From Papaver somniferum (lineage: Eukaryota > Streptophyta > Magnoliopsida > Ranunculales > Papaveraceae), in assembly GCF_003573695.1 (NCBI RefSeq), contig NC_039365.1, positions 80,549,082-80,613,081 on the forward strand: DNA of 64,000 nt. The letters run 5' to 3'. This document shows positions 52,448 through 63,440 of the stretch, one piece after another. Made by a program: the position numbers and the translations under genes. The notes under the pieces were generated by a model, which made no database searches, was not told where the DNA came from, and saw only the letters and a program-made list of their open reading frames with translations. The first letter of the stretch is position 1. Each line of letters opens with the position of its first letter.

Positions 52448-53633
52448 ATGTCGACGAAGATGAGGAAAAGAGGTTCTTCAGTAGTGAAATCAAAGACAAA
52501 CTTGAACCTAAAGGTATCACCAATTTTACTTAGAACTCCAAATCTTTCTCCTAAGAAATTCGATTTCAGTCCCAATGGAGGAGGATTTAACGACAACTCT
52601 TCTCCTGTAACCAAGAAGAAGAAAACAACAGTATTATTAACTTCAACATCGAAGAAATTCACCTCAACAGTAGTAACTAGATCTACTCCTCCTCCTTCGA
52701 ATCAGATTACTTCATCAACAATTTTAGATCTGAAAAATCAAGTTACTTCTTCTACTGATTCTATTAAGAGAAATCTAGATCTATCTCATTCTGAAATTCT
52801 TAAGGAATTTGAAGCTTATCAATCTAGACTTTCCAAACGATTCAAGGTAATTTTTAATTTTCTGCTGTTGTATTCTGTTTTATTCCAAGTAAGATGAACT
52901 TCTTTAGATCTGTACGGAGAGAGATGCTGAAATCATTTCTTATGCGATTTTTTTTATGCGATTTAGTTACATATCAACTCTTTAATTCTGAATCTGCTCT
53001 TAATCCAAGTTGATTTCATCATATAACGTCTATTTCAACTAAGCAGTGAGGTTTTGAGTTATTTTGTTTTAATTCAAGGTGAATCGTACCCTGAAATTAG
53101 TTCGTACTTGATCTTGACCGTCCTTTTCACATGATGTGCATCATGTGATTCTCTGTAAACTATCTAATCAGGTCACTAATGCCTATTTGAGAACAGATTC
53201 ACACACAAACATGCCAGCAAGTGGTAAATGAAGTAGAGAAGGAACATAAGAAGATGTCTGATCGAATTACTGAAAGCATGGATGTAATGAAGGTATTTGA
53301 AGAATTTCCTTACATAAAAAACATATGTAATTCAGTTCTTGTCAGTTTGAAAGAACCTGCTAAACCTTCAATTTGTTGTTTTCCCTTTCAGGCTTCATAC
53401 TCAGAATTCATCAAAGAATCACAAGCGTCAGCAGCTCGCATTATACATCTTACTCTTATCTAACATAAGATGACAGTATTTATCGTGCCATAGGAATTGT
53501 TTAATTTGACGATCTTTTCCTTTTGTTTGAATCACTAGTTTGCAAAACTTCAATTCCTGAGCTTACCCAGTCACTAGAGAACTCCATCGAATCACTACGA
53601 AATCGTTATGGTGTCACCTCAGCTTCAAAATAG
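52448..53633 (+). CDS. unnamed coiled-coil protein gene, 3-4 exons
   Basis: ATG at 52448 (MSTKMRKRGSSVVKSKTN). Exon 1 ends at 52846 (AAG/gtaatt), exon 2 is 53197-53292, exon 3 begins 53392; phases agree. The N-terminal ~100 residues are Ser/Thr/Lys/Pro rich and disordered, then a helical region (LKEFEAYQSRLSKRF, VVNEVEKEHKKMSDRITESM, ASYSEFIKESQASAA). Exon 3 reads to a stop at 53461, but a downstream frame at ~53541-53633 (TSIPELTQSLENSIESLRNR) looks like the natural C-terminus; no standard donor joins them. The protein is probably a nuclear, basic coiled-coil protein; I do not recognise the family. Its promoter is only ~135 bases long before the TIR element. Confidence 0.65.
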
Positions 53634-54147
53634 AGAATCTACTTGGTCTCCCCCTTCACAGACAGCAGTAGTCAGTAAGTAACACTACTCTCTGTCCACT
53701 TATTCATTCTTGATATTGAATCATAGATCGACTTCCAGTTTAGAATAGGTTCAAGTCTATGCTCGTGCAGATGTATGAATGATTGAATGTAGCATATAAA
53801 AACTAATTCACCACTCCAGACATGATGCAGTCTAAACTCATACATACTGAATATCAAGTACTTTCTAGGAATCGAAGAAACCAAAATGCGAATAAATGTA
53901 TCTTCAGGCACATTATCACATTAGATAGAAAGCATTGGAAGTAAACTCTCACAACAAGGGATGAAAAACCAATTTACCAAAATAATACATAACATAGAAA
54001 CAGTTGCGAGAGCACACATCCCTACTAAGTCTCTCTACATGTTCAGACAATCAGAAATCTGCAAAGAAATTAGAACATATAAATGCTGCAAATCTTTTAA
54101 CACCTCTCTGGTATAGAGGTGCCAAAAAAACACCACAGCTGCTCTAT
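53634..54147 (+). other. intergenic, no gene seen
   Basis: Separates the 3' ends of two convergent genes. AT-rich and without repeats of note. Confidence 0.5.
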
Positions 54148-56163
54148 TTAGTGGCTGTTTCCCCCAGATGGTCGTTGATGTGGTTGTAGGTTAGCCCTAG
54201 CCAAAGCATGTTGTTCTAGATTAGCCTTGGCCAAAGCGTGTTCTCCTGACAAAACAAAGATACAAAAAATAAGAAAAATAGAAACAGAGAAATGGTTACT
54301 ACATAAGCGATGGGCTAATATCCAACTGAAGGGTTCCGTACTCTGTTCATTTGCTAGTGCTTTCTGGGTGCTTGTACGATAGTATAGATTTCCATTTCTC
54401 TGGTATACAGTCTGTTTCCCAAAGATGAAAGGATTAGTATAATCATATATAAACTGACAAGCTGAAGCATTCGAAGTTTACGTGATATGAGATGAACAGC
54501 GTAAAACATTGAGACTAAACATAGCCAGATAGCAACTATTGTTCATCCAGATTTTACCAATTAGTTGATGACATTGAACTGAAATTTTGCAAGTCTTCCA
54601 TCATGTAATTTTAGTGTTCTCGCTTGATTACTGTTTCTTATAGTAAAAGTTAAGTTCTTTATTTAGGTATCTTGAACTCAAGAATTTAAAGCTGAAATTC
54701 TACTTTCAATCTTTTTTTGGTATTCAAGCTTATAATACATGTCACAGAATCTGCTCTGCAGTACGATTTTTTTATCTTCGAAACAAATGTCCACTAGTAT
54801 GCATGTTTGAACACTGCAAGGTTCACTGATAATTGGTGTAATTTTTTTCAGGTTAAACAATCTGGGTAGAAAGTAACAAGTCCTGTAGAAAAGTTCTACT
54901 ATGTTGCAGCAGTTGATCGTAAGTTTCTCACTGCCTATCAGGTGATACAGACAACATAAACCTCAAAAAAGAATTACTCGTACAAGCTCTTATTATTCCT
55001 TAAATTCAGTTGCAGAAAACAACTATATAACTGTAATTGATATGAACATGTAAACAATAGGAAAAAGGTTCTGTGCTCCTTTGTTTTGACATTTATTGAA
55101 AGGAAAAAACTACCAGGCCATCTGCGAAGGTAGTTGCTATTCAGGCTGGAGCAAAAACAAGGACCACACACACACACACCTATACATGTTAGACCCAACT
55201 ATACAGTCTATACCCCTCTCAATTATAGAACGAGCAGTGTTAAACGTAAAAATCCCTGAGAATCTTGGTGGTTGAACACCAAGATAACGATATCACTTCC
55301 AGTGAGAAGCAATCGAATGAATCGACCCATATTCTTTGATTTGTCGCAGGAACCTATTATTCCTTTTCATCCAATCCAAATTGACCACCAAATTGCAGAA
55401 GAAATTAAGCTCCATAATTTCTTCTTTGTCTTTCTTCCTTTTTTCTGACCCAAAACTTTTTATACAGGTTTCGAATTCCCGACACCAAATAGATTTTCTC
55501 GATGAAGTAGTTCTAGGCTGCAATTGACTCCAGTTTTTCACTTGATGCTGCATTCAAAATCTTATAATAATGAAAATGTGGTGGTTTGATTCCTTAAGCT
55601 AAGGTTTTCAATTCGTTAGTGGTTTGATTTAGAGTAAACCCTAATCAAATTCACCTCTCTACCATTATTATTAGTTTATTACTACTGAATAGAAACCATT
55701 CTATTGTTCACGAATCCGACAAATTACACATTCATAGAGAAACAAACTAACAAACTAGCAAATACTACAAGTAAAAAAATAAATTGTGTTGGAAAAGACA
55801 CTTACGCGAGTAGCAGGGAGATTATGCAACTCTCCAAGAGAAATCTCATAACTTCTCAACTGAAAAATCACAAAACAACAAACGGAAAAAGCCCATTACT
55901 TCAAATAACATACAAAAGAGGAATTGGTGTGAAAAGAAAATGGTTAGGGTATTTACCTGTTTGAGAACCGTGTTTTGGTAAAGTTCATAATAATAATCGC
56001 CTTCAGGAGTTTGAGCAGTTTGAAGAAAAGGATTGATTTGGGTATTGTATGAACTGTCCTGGTTGAAATCATCATTGTAATAGGAGGATGAAGAAGTAGA
56101 GCGTCGAGCAGAGGAATGGGATGGCCGAGTAACTACAGCCGCAGCAGCAGCGGCAGCAGACAT
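54148..56163 (-). CDS. small prefoldin-like protein (ASNSD1-uORF-like), 4 exons, 142 aa
   Basis: Minus-strand exons 56163-55957, 55859-55806, 54411-54342 and 54245-54148 have GT-AG borders and agreeing phases. The product starts MSAAAAAAAVVTRPSHSSAR (disordered, Ala/Ser rich), then YYYELYQNTVLKQ joined to LRSYEISLGELHNLPATR and TVYQRNGNLYYRTSTQKAL, and ends with a repeated HALAKANLEQ/HALARANLQP helix. The turn VYQRNGNLYYRT resembles the beta-hairpin of beta-type prefoldins such as the human ASNSD1 upstream-ORF protein, a PAQosome subunit, flanked by two helices. Family assignment is by eye; the gene structure is well supported and undamaged. It converges with the gene at 52448. Confidence 0.75.
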
Positions 56164-56736
56164 GATATTTCTATAAGCAAATCTAAGTTTTTACGAGAAG
56201 GAGAAGGGAGAAGAAGAGGAAAAGATTTCAGATTTGATTTTGATTGTTGAATAGATTGAAAAGTTAGACAAGATATATAGACAGAGTGTTGAGGTAGGTC
56301 ACAGTTAAGGTATACAATAAGAGGGAAGAAGAAAGCTGTGAGAAAGTGTGAAAGAAAGTTGTAAATCGAATTTATGTCTTTTAGAAGGGTACAATCGTCC
56401 TTTTGATGATATTTCGGAAAATTTTATTTCATCCAGGTGATAACGTTTTTGCATATTATCAGGGTTCAAATAATCAGATCCATGTATATCTGTTGACTCA
56501 GATCCATGTATATCTGTTGACTCGCTTATCAAATTTCATAGTTTACTAACAACTTCTTCGGCTATGTCGTGGTTATCTGTCCAGGCTGTTTTTGCTTGCA
56601 AAAATGATATTCTTAGCGGACTGTGTCTTTTCTTTTCTTTCTTTCTTTTTTGAATAAAGTCTCGGTCGTAACATCGATTACCAATTTACTTGACCAAGAA
56701 GAGTGATGGCCACGGCACATCGATATTTATTCCACA
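56164..56736 (+). other. upstream region of the prefoldin-like gene
   Basis: No gene. It holds the minus-strand promoter side (AGATATATAG near 56270) and an exact 24-base tandem duplication AGATCCATGTATATCTGTTG... at 56476-56523. Confidence 0.5.
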
Positions 56737-56775
56737 CTAGCCGTTGCGTCCGTGCGTTGCACGGGCCTAAATAAT
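56737..56775 (-). mobile_element. Helitron 3' terminus (minus strand)
   Basis: Read on the minus strand: CCCGTGCAACGCACGG hairpin, nine bases, then CTAG followed by T. This is the Helitron 3' end pattern (hairpin close to CTRR, insertion before T). The element extends to higher coordinates. Its TC 5' end was not located, so total size is unknown. Confidence 0.6.
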
Positions 56776-56783
56776 CTATCCAA

Positions 56784-56895
56784 GTAAATATGGTGCTAGT
56801 GGATTTTTTAGGGATTCAAATTTGAAGCACGAAGACAAAACAATAAGTATGGTGCTAGTGGATTTTTTAGGGATTCAAAATTTGAAGAAAACAAT
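56784..56895 (+). repeat. 59-bp tandem duplication near the Helitron end
   Basis: AAGTAWRTATGGTGCTAGTGGATTTTTTAGGGATTCAAA occurs twice with a 59-base period (56791 and 56850). It is close to the Helitron terminus, so it probably belongs to its subterminal region. Confidence 0.8.
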
Positions 56896-56899
56896 AGGC

Positions 56900-58640
56900 A
56901 ATGAAAATATTCGATCACTAAAAATGTAGAAGTAGTCAATAAAATTAAATTATGTTAGGGAACATTGTCCAACTCTTCACTGCCATTTTTCTATGATACT
57001 AATTTTCTGTTTTCTAGTTCACCACATTGTCAACCACCCCCACTTTCATCTACATGCTCATTACGAATAACTGTCAAGGATATCCATGACGACCGCATGA
57101 AAACAGCAGAAAGGATCACCTTTCATTTTCAAATAAAGAAAGAAACAATTATCTATATAGAATTCATTACTGTTCATTACGCAAGTTGTGTTTGTGATTC
57201 ACATTTGCAAACAAAGCGTTGAATTCTCACTGCAGAAATTATGTTTTAGAAAATCAAATCAGAATTCCATACAATCAAATTATTACAACTCTTTAGTAGT
57301 TTCAAATTTCGCAGTTAAAATGCATATTAACAACAAAAAAAACGAAATTTTTTACATGATTATCGCTTAAACCTGCTTCATATGTTTTCCCTAAAACAAA
57401 TCAAAATTGTTCTTGAGGTACCGCATGGGTTCTTTGATGCCCTGCTATTGATCTAAAGCATCTAATACAACATTCACATTAGGAAAAAGAAAAAAATCAT
57501 TAGCAAGAACAATAAGAAGATATCTTTTACATGAATGGATACCACATCACAACAACTTTTAGCCCGTGTTAAACCCATAATATGCTGTAGATTTTTTTTT
57601 TATTGCAACTAAAAAAATATTTGTGTTCCAAGCAATCACGAAACCCAACCATCGATTATGTAACATTAAAGTAAAAGAACATACTAAAATTAACATACGG
57701 GGATACCAAGACCAGAGATCCACCAATAATTACAACATGTTCGAGTTTCAAATACTTAAAACCAGAAGTATAATTTATGTATTAAGACTTGCGAGATACC
57801 TATCCGAAACTTGGAAGATACTTAGACTTTCCTACCATCTGAGAGCAAAGAAGATGCCAAACTAGCAATTAGTAACCTAAACGCTAAAGCTACTTTGTAG
57901 GCTATCACTAAAGGTGTTTGGATTTAAGAGAAAAATCTAAGATATATTAATTAGTCGAATTGGCATATGTTAAAAATTTAGGAAAAATAAACTTACTGTT
58001 ATATGAGTAGCATCTCCTTCCTTCACTACATGAGCTGCAACCTTTCGTATATGATATACTTGTGTTCGATGCAAGGAACTCTGCTAGAAGGCTCCCGTGC
58101 TGTGACACATAAAACCTTGTTTGCATTTTTCTTCATATGCAGAATCTGCCAGAATCCCAAATAGTAAATCAGGGAGTCAATCCCATTAAGGCACATGGTG
58201 TACCTGCACAGACATCACCAAGCAAAGGAACAACAATCAAGTTCAAAAAAAGCCGGCGCATTGAAACTGAAACATAACTATCCATGTCAAGATGCAGTTT
58301 CTTGGTTTACCACTGCGCCAACTACACTCACCGAATATTGAGCATGCTTACAAAAGATGCTTCTTTGTAATTCATTCCTTGCGGAATATAACGTTTCAAC
58401 CCATACATGACATACCATTGTGATACTTTTGAAATTTTTATATTTTTGTTGTTCATGTTTTAGATTTTGAAATCAGCTAATCTATACGTCTATCTCGACG
58501 TGCTTGATCCTATTAACAATAGCACTGCAACAAAAACAGAAACATAACGGTTGTTGACCATTTAAATGACTGATCATACAAATTATTGCTTTTAATTTAT
58601 AGGTCTATGGGAATGTAAATGTATACAACAACAGTAGCAT
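56900..58640 (+). other. AT-rich DNA, possible Helitron interior
   Basis: No gene that I can support. Several short ORFs have no domain or codon pattern. It may be Helitron body with captured fragments. Confidence 0.35.
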
Positions 58641-58754
58641 TTATATTTTATTGTTTCTGAAGTAGCATATACTTAAGCATATCTGTATAACAAGATAGCA
58701 ATGTAAATAAGCAATGTGTACAATTCAAATTTGTTGGACTTAAATAACGCTTAC

Positions 58755-59060
58755 CATAATCATCGTTGCCTCGGCCTCGCCCATCTCCTCGTTGCCCCCA
58801 GTTAGAGTATCCATCCTTTTCCACTTGAAGAAAATTATTTGAGAAAGCAATAACCCTATAATTCGATGATTTTGATTTGTAAGTTGTATAAAACCATGAT
58901 AACACATATCATGATTGCTGTTGTATTGTATCTACCTTGTTCCGTGTTCATCACTTTCTGTTTATGTAATTTTACTTTCTAAGCTTGTGTAAGACTTTGA
59001 AACTGCTTACCACAATTTCCGTTGTCCCTGCTCACCTCCTTTACCACAATTTGGATCTGT
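58755..59060 (-). pseudogene. gene fragments: Gly/Arg-rich exons
   Basis: An exon-like piece at 58823-58755 (acceptor CTTCAAG, donor GTAAGCG) encodes GYSNWGQRGDGRGRGNDDYG, similar in style to RGG-box RNA-binding proteins. A second candidate near 59050-59010 encodes a Gly/Lys/Gln-rich stretch and ends at a GTAAGC donor. No open frame extends either piece and no start or stop is convincing. They are likely captured or degenerate exons, possibly in the Helitron that ends at 56737. The parent gene is not identified. Confidence 0.35.
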
Positions 59061-60170
59061 TCGAAATTCCATACTTTCAGTTTCCAGAAATTCAAGTGCC
59101 CAAAAAATAATGCATGCCTATTAGGCTATTACATTCTATAGTTTTAATATGTAAACCATCTATGTGCGTCGCCTAAAAATTTGAAAATTTAAAACACAAT
59201 GACATCCTGACATCTTTAAAAAAATCAATAATCAAAAACCATTAAGAGCCCAAATTTCCATTTAATTAGAAACCCTAATTCAAGAGCAAAGTAACCCTAA
59301 TTCGAGAAACAAACCCTTCTTCCCATTTGGGTTCATAGAATGATCCTAGCCTACAAAAATAAAACATAATGAGATCAATTAAAAATCAACAACCGTAAAT
59401 CAGAAAATAAAATCATTAACACCATAATAGCAGCCGGTAACGTTTCGTGATTAAGCTTCAGTTTTACATAAACTAATAACCGAAGAAAATAATCTGTTGT
59501 ATTATTATTCTCCAATTTGAGCCCATGCACTTAAATTTGTGTCAACCATCCTGACACAATTCTTTACCTATAACATAAATATACACGATCAATTAAGATC
59601 AGAAAACAACAACCAAAAAAAAGAAAAAGGTTAAGAGAACAGAATCACACAATCAAAGTGCGAAAACCCTTGTAAGTATACCAGCAAGAGTCTTTCTTTC
59701 CGAAAACACAAACTATATTGATTTTTCCCTGTTACTAGTAGTATTTTCGATGCTTTCAAATCTGCAAAATAACAGAGAGAATGGAGAAGAAGCAGCGAGG
59801 GGGAGAAAGAGCGACGAAGAGAGAGGAGGCTCCAGAGAAAATAAGGTTTGGAAAACGTCACATGTTGAGAAAAGGACGTGAAATCGGGGGTCGAAAATAT
59901 GGAAGATCGGTGGTGTGAATAAACCGGAGGATTTCATTGGCTGAAATATACTCATGTGGGGCCAGAAGTTCTAAGAAGAGAGCTTTGTTCAGCTTTTAAC
60001 CACTACATAGAAAAATCACCCGAAATCATATTATTAATTAATTAATTTGATATATATTTTGTGGAAAATACAGTGAGACTCATTTTTCTGATTTTTTCCA
60101 CTGAGAAACCCACGTCCAGAAATTTTCAGACCCGCACTCATTTTTGGAGAATTTTTTTTTCACACACCCA
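59061..60170 (+). other. no gene seen
   Basis: AT-rich sequence with short ORFs only. A minus frame at 59955-59713 is hydrophobic and Ser/Phe rich and looks like a chance ORF. Confidence 0.4.
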
Positions 60171-60683
60171 TATTTTCCTAAATTATGCTTCGTTTATATT
60201 TCTCTTCGTTTCTTTCTTTTGAGTTTTCAATCATTCGATTCTCTGTTCGAGAAGCTGAGAGGTTGATTTCTTTTCGGATCAACTGAAATTCTCTATAAAT
60301 TTCATTCTAATCGTGTTTCTTTTTCACCGGAAAGGAGCTTTGAGATTTTAGAGGTGATTTTAATGTTTGTTCTTTGTTTTTCTCTTCTTCTAATTCTAGA
60401 TCTGGTTTCAAGTTGAAGCGATAGTTTTCCATGAAAAACTCAAGATTTGTGTATGTAGATGGTGTAATTTCAGTATCATTTTTTATTATTATGGATTGCC
60501 GGAGAGGTAGGTATGTTTTTTCCCTATTTTTCCCCCTATTTCTATGATTTTTGTTTGATTCAGATTGAATTGAAGGAAGGTTTTTTTTTTTTTTGGATAT
60601 TCATCAATTTTGTGATATTACATTTTTTTCTGATTTGATTTGTCTGCTTTTAAAAATTTTCTACTGATTTTGGATCTGTTTCT

Positions 60684-61130
60684 TTGGCTCCTGCCAAGAG
60701 AGCTGAACCTAAAAAGACGATAGCCTTGAATCCTAAGGTATCACCTCCTGTTGTTAACTTTAGATCAGCCGGTATAGGTATTACTACAAATGTTGGTGTC
60801 GATGATAAACCCAACACTAATGCTGCAAATGATAATGCAACTGGGAAACAACCAAATAGTAGTGGAGTCGAAGGAATTTCTTATGCAAATGGGGAAAGTG
60901 GTGCCACCGAAACAGACGTGGTTGGTGATAAATCCTACATTGGGGAGGAAGTTTTTACTGTTCCTCGGCAAGAACCAGCTCCTGCAAGTAGCGGTGGAGC
61001 TGAAACGAACTTGATGGTGGTCGAGGGAAGTAATGTCACATCTGGCAGTTCGACGAATGAGCTTGCTGTCGTCAATACTGCAGCTGGTGATAATGGTTCT
61101 ACCAAGGAAATGATGGTTCCTACTATTTAG
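60684..61130 (+). CDS. hypothetical low-complexity reading frame, possible exon
   Basis: An open frame of ~148 codons without an ATG at its left edge: it begins LAPAKRAEPKKTIALNPKVS and continues Ala/Gly/Asn/Thr rich (VGVDDKPNTNAANDNATGKQ) to a stop at 61128. It may be an internal or terminal exon whose upstream exon I cannot place; a pyrimidine-rich stretch precedes it without a clear AG acceptor. The composition suggests a disordered protein. It is followed by the palindrome array, so it could be transposon-captured DNA. Function unknown. Confidence 0.3.
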   Translation: MAPAKRAEPKKTIALNPKVSPPVVNFRSAGIGITTNVGVDDKPNTNAANDNATGKQPNSSGVEGISYANGESGATETDVVGDKSYIGEEVFTVPRQEPAPASSGGAETNLMVVEGSNVTSGSSTNELAVVNTAAGDNGSTKEMMVPTI

Positions 61131-61344
61131 ACAGTACAAGGTGCTAGTGGTAGCACTTTGAAGGCTAATTTATTATGAGATGAGATAATTTGATGCCTAA
61201 TTTTTGGTGCTTTTGTACTGCGAATCTTAATCCAAAAGTTGTCTCTTGCACTTCAAAACAGATTACTTGTGAAGTATTTAGTGGAAACGTGGTCACTTAT
61301 ATGGGAGATATTGAAATAGGAAAGAAGATGATGATGATGTTATG

Positions 61345-62165
61345 ACTGCATAACCTGTCAGGCAGTCGAGAAAATGTTTGTATAACATGTAATGCAACTA
61401 CGAAAATGGATGCATAACCTGTTATGCATTTATAAAAGTTAATGCATAAATTGTTATGCAGTCCAGAAAAAGGTTGCATAACACGTTTATGCAGCAACTT
61501 TTTTGTTACTATTGAAACCAACAAAATAAAGACTGCATAACTTATCATGCACCTACAATAAATATGCATAACCTGTTATGCAGTCATGAAAATGGATGCA
61601 TAATCTGTTGTGCGGTCATGAAAATGGATGCATAACCTATTATGCATCCAGAAATATGGCTACGTAATGCATTATACATCAATTTCATTTATATGCACTA
61701 AAATCAACCAAAACAATGGTTACATAACTTGTTATGCAGTTGAGAAAATGGTTGCATAATTCATTATGCGTCTATTTTTTCTGTTGGATTCAGGCATATA
61801 CAATGTTTTAGTGGCTGCATAAACCAAAATAATAGATGCATGAACAAAAATATAGTTGCATAACGTGTTATGCATCTTTTGTGGTATATGCATATTGTGT
61901 TATGCATCTTTTTTGTAGGTTGCATAACGAATATGTAGTCAGTTTTCGAATTTTCCCCATAAAATGATGATCACCTCCGACTTTTTCGTGAAAAACAAAA
62001 TTTTGATATTGTTGTTTGTACTCGTTGTGTAGCTCTCTTAAAAATATTTCCAACGATATAAAATTTGTAAAATTCCAAGGCGCAGTTTTTTAGATATGTT
62101 ATATCCAAGTTGCGTTGTCAATTGTACCCCTGAAATTTTAGGATGCATAATCGGTTATGCATACG
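61345..62165. repeat. array of ~16 short palindromes (TGCATAAC / GTTATGCA)
   Basis: Units such as TGCATAACCTGTTATGCA lie near 61347, 61410, 61443, 61564, 61629, 61857 and 62142, with diverged copies between. Spacing is ~32-35 bases in the densest part, with GTCATGAAAATGGA-like spacers. Self-complementary arms of 7-8 bases surround a 2-5 base centre. Confidence 0.88.
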
Positions 62166-62990
62166 GTTTTCAATATTTCACATAATTATGGGTGTCACGG
62201 TACCTAAAATTAATTGTGGGCCTGACAATGAGAATATTATTTTTTTTGGATCTGCGACTAATTTTCTCATATATTTTTTATACTCCACATTTGATATATA
62301 TTTATTCCACGTTGATATTTGACCAAGTCTTGGAGTATATTTTTCTTTCGAAGCATAACACTTGAGATGTGATCACGTAGTATATTTTTGGCTCATCTCG
62401 TAATTAACAATAAAAGAAATTGAAATCAATAAATTTTGTATATGCATGCAAATTAACCAATTCATTAAAGATTTGTTGTTTTAGGTGATATGATTAAGCA
62501 TTATATTCTCCCCCTTTAACCTCCCAATTTAACGAGAGTGAGCCAAAATCAAAATTTTAACCATTTTTTAGGAGTTCACCAAACGGATTAGGTACTAAAC
62601 GGTAAGATTTAAAGATTTCAGAATAATTAATAATTTTTATGGGGACTTAAATAAAAATGTGTCAAAAATTACTTATTGCGAAATACAATTTTTATAAAAA
62701 TGAAGACGAATATTTTAAAACTTTTCAAGTTATATGTCAGATTTTTGTGAATTTATATATTTGGAAAACTCTGTGAATCTACACAACGAGAATATGCAAT
62801 AATATTAACTTTTAATATATTTATATTTCTCCAAAAAATAAATACCATTTGTTGATAATTAATTAATTTATTTCGATTAGCAAACAAGAAAATATACTGA
62901 TAAAAAAAAGAAGGGTATAAGAGGCTCATACCACCGTAAAAGATACAAAGAGAAAAGAGGGGAAAAAAAAACGAAAACGGTGACAACAAG
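62166..62990 (+). other. AT-rich, no gene seen
   Basis: No supported coding or repeat feature. Confidence 0.5.
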
Positions 62991-62994
62991 CTAT

Positions 62995-63440
62995 CAGACC
63001 ATTAAGAAAGATAAAAATAAATTCGCTGCCAGTTTTTCTTGACCTCACTCAACTCAACCTCCTTGGAACCTTTAATAACCTGGGATCAAGAGAACAAAAA
63101 TAATGGCTTTACTTGAGACATGATTTGTATCGATGTTCTTGGCACTGTAAATCTATTGGTTTCTTTCGCGCCAAATACGCCACATAATCACAACAGAAGT
63201 AAAAACCCAAGTTGTGGTTTTAGCTTTATCAGTAAGGGATAAATGCCAAGTTAGAATAGCACTCGGGATATCATGGCATCGTGAAAAACCAGTTTAACTT
63301 AGCTTGAAAGATGATCCAAACTTGTTGGGGGAAAGCACAATGGAGCAGAACATGAGAGGAAGTTTGGCAAGCGTTACAAAGAACACAAGTAGAAGGAACT
63401 TTAATTCTTCTTATGTGAAGGAGATCTCCTGTAGTAAGCT
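62995..63440 (-). mobile_element. LINE (L1-type) zf-RVT remnant
   Basis: Read on the minus strand, CVLCNACQTSSHVLLHCAFP followed by QVWIIFQAKLNWFF matches the C-X2-C...H-X4-C zf-RVT domain at the C-terminus of plant L1 reverse transcriptases, with an IWRERN-like motif further on. Frameshifts and stops interrupt it. No poly(A)/poly(T) tail was seen at its 3' side. Confidence 0.6.

Noticed and set aside
55293..55553. Minus-strand frame of 86 codons between exons 2 and 3 of the prefoldin-like gene
   Set aside because: It lies inside the intron 54412-55805, does not match the gene's frame and has no domain.
61345..62165. CRISPR-like appearance of the palindrome array
   Set aside because: Repeats are degenerate, spacers are related to each other and spacing is irregular, and the DNA is a plant nuclear sequence.
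60060..62290. Possible TIRs around the TGCATAAC array (CACACCCATA near 60165; GACACCCATA in reverse near 62190)
   Set aside because: Similarity is limited to about nine bases with no target duplication.
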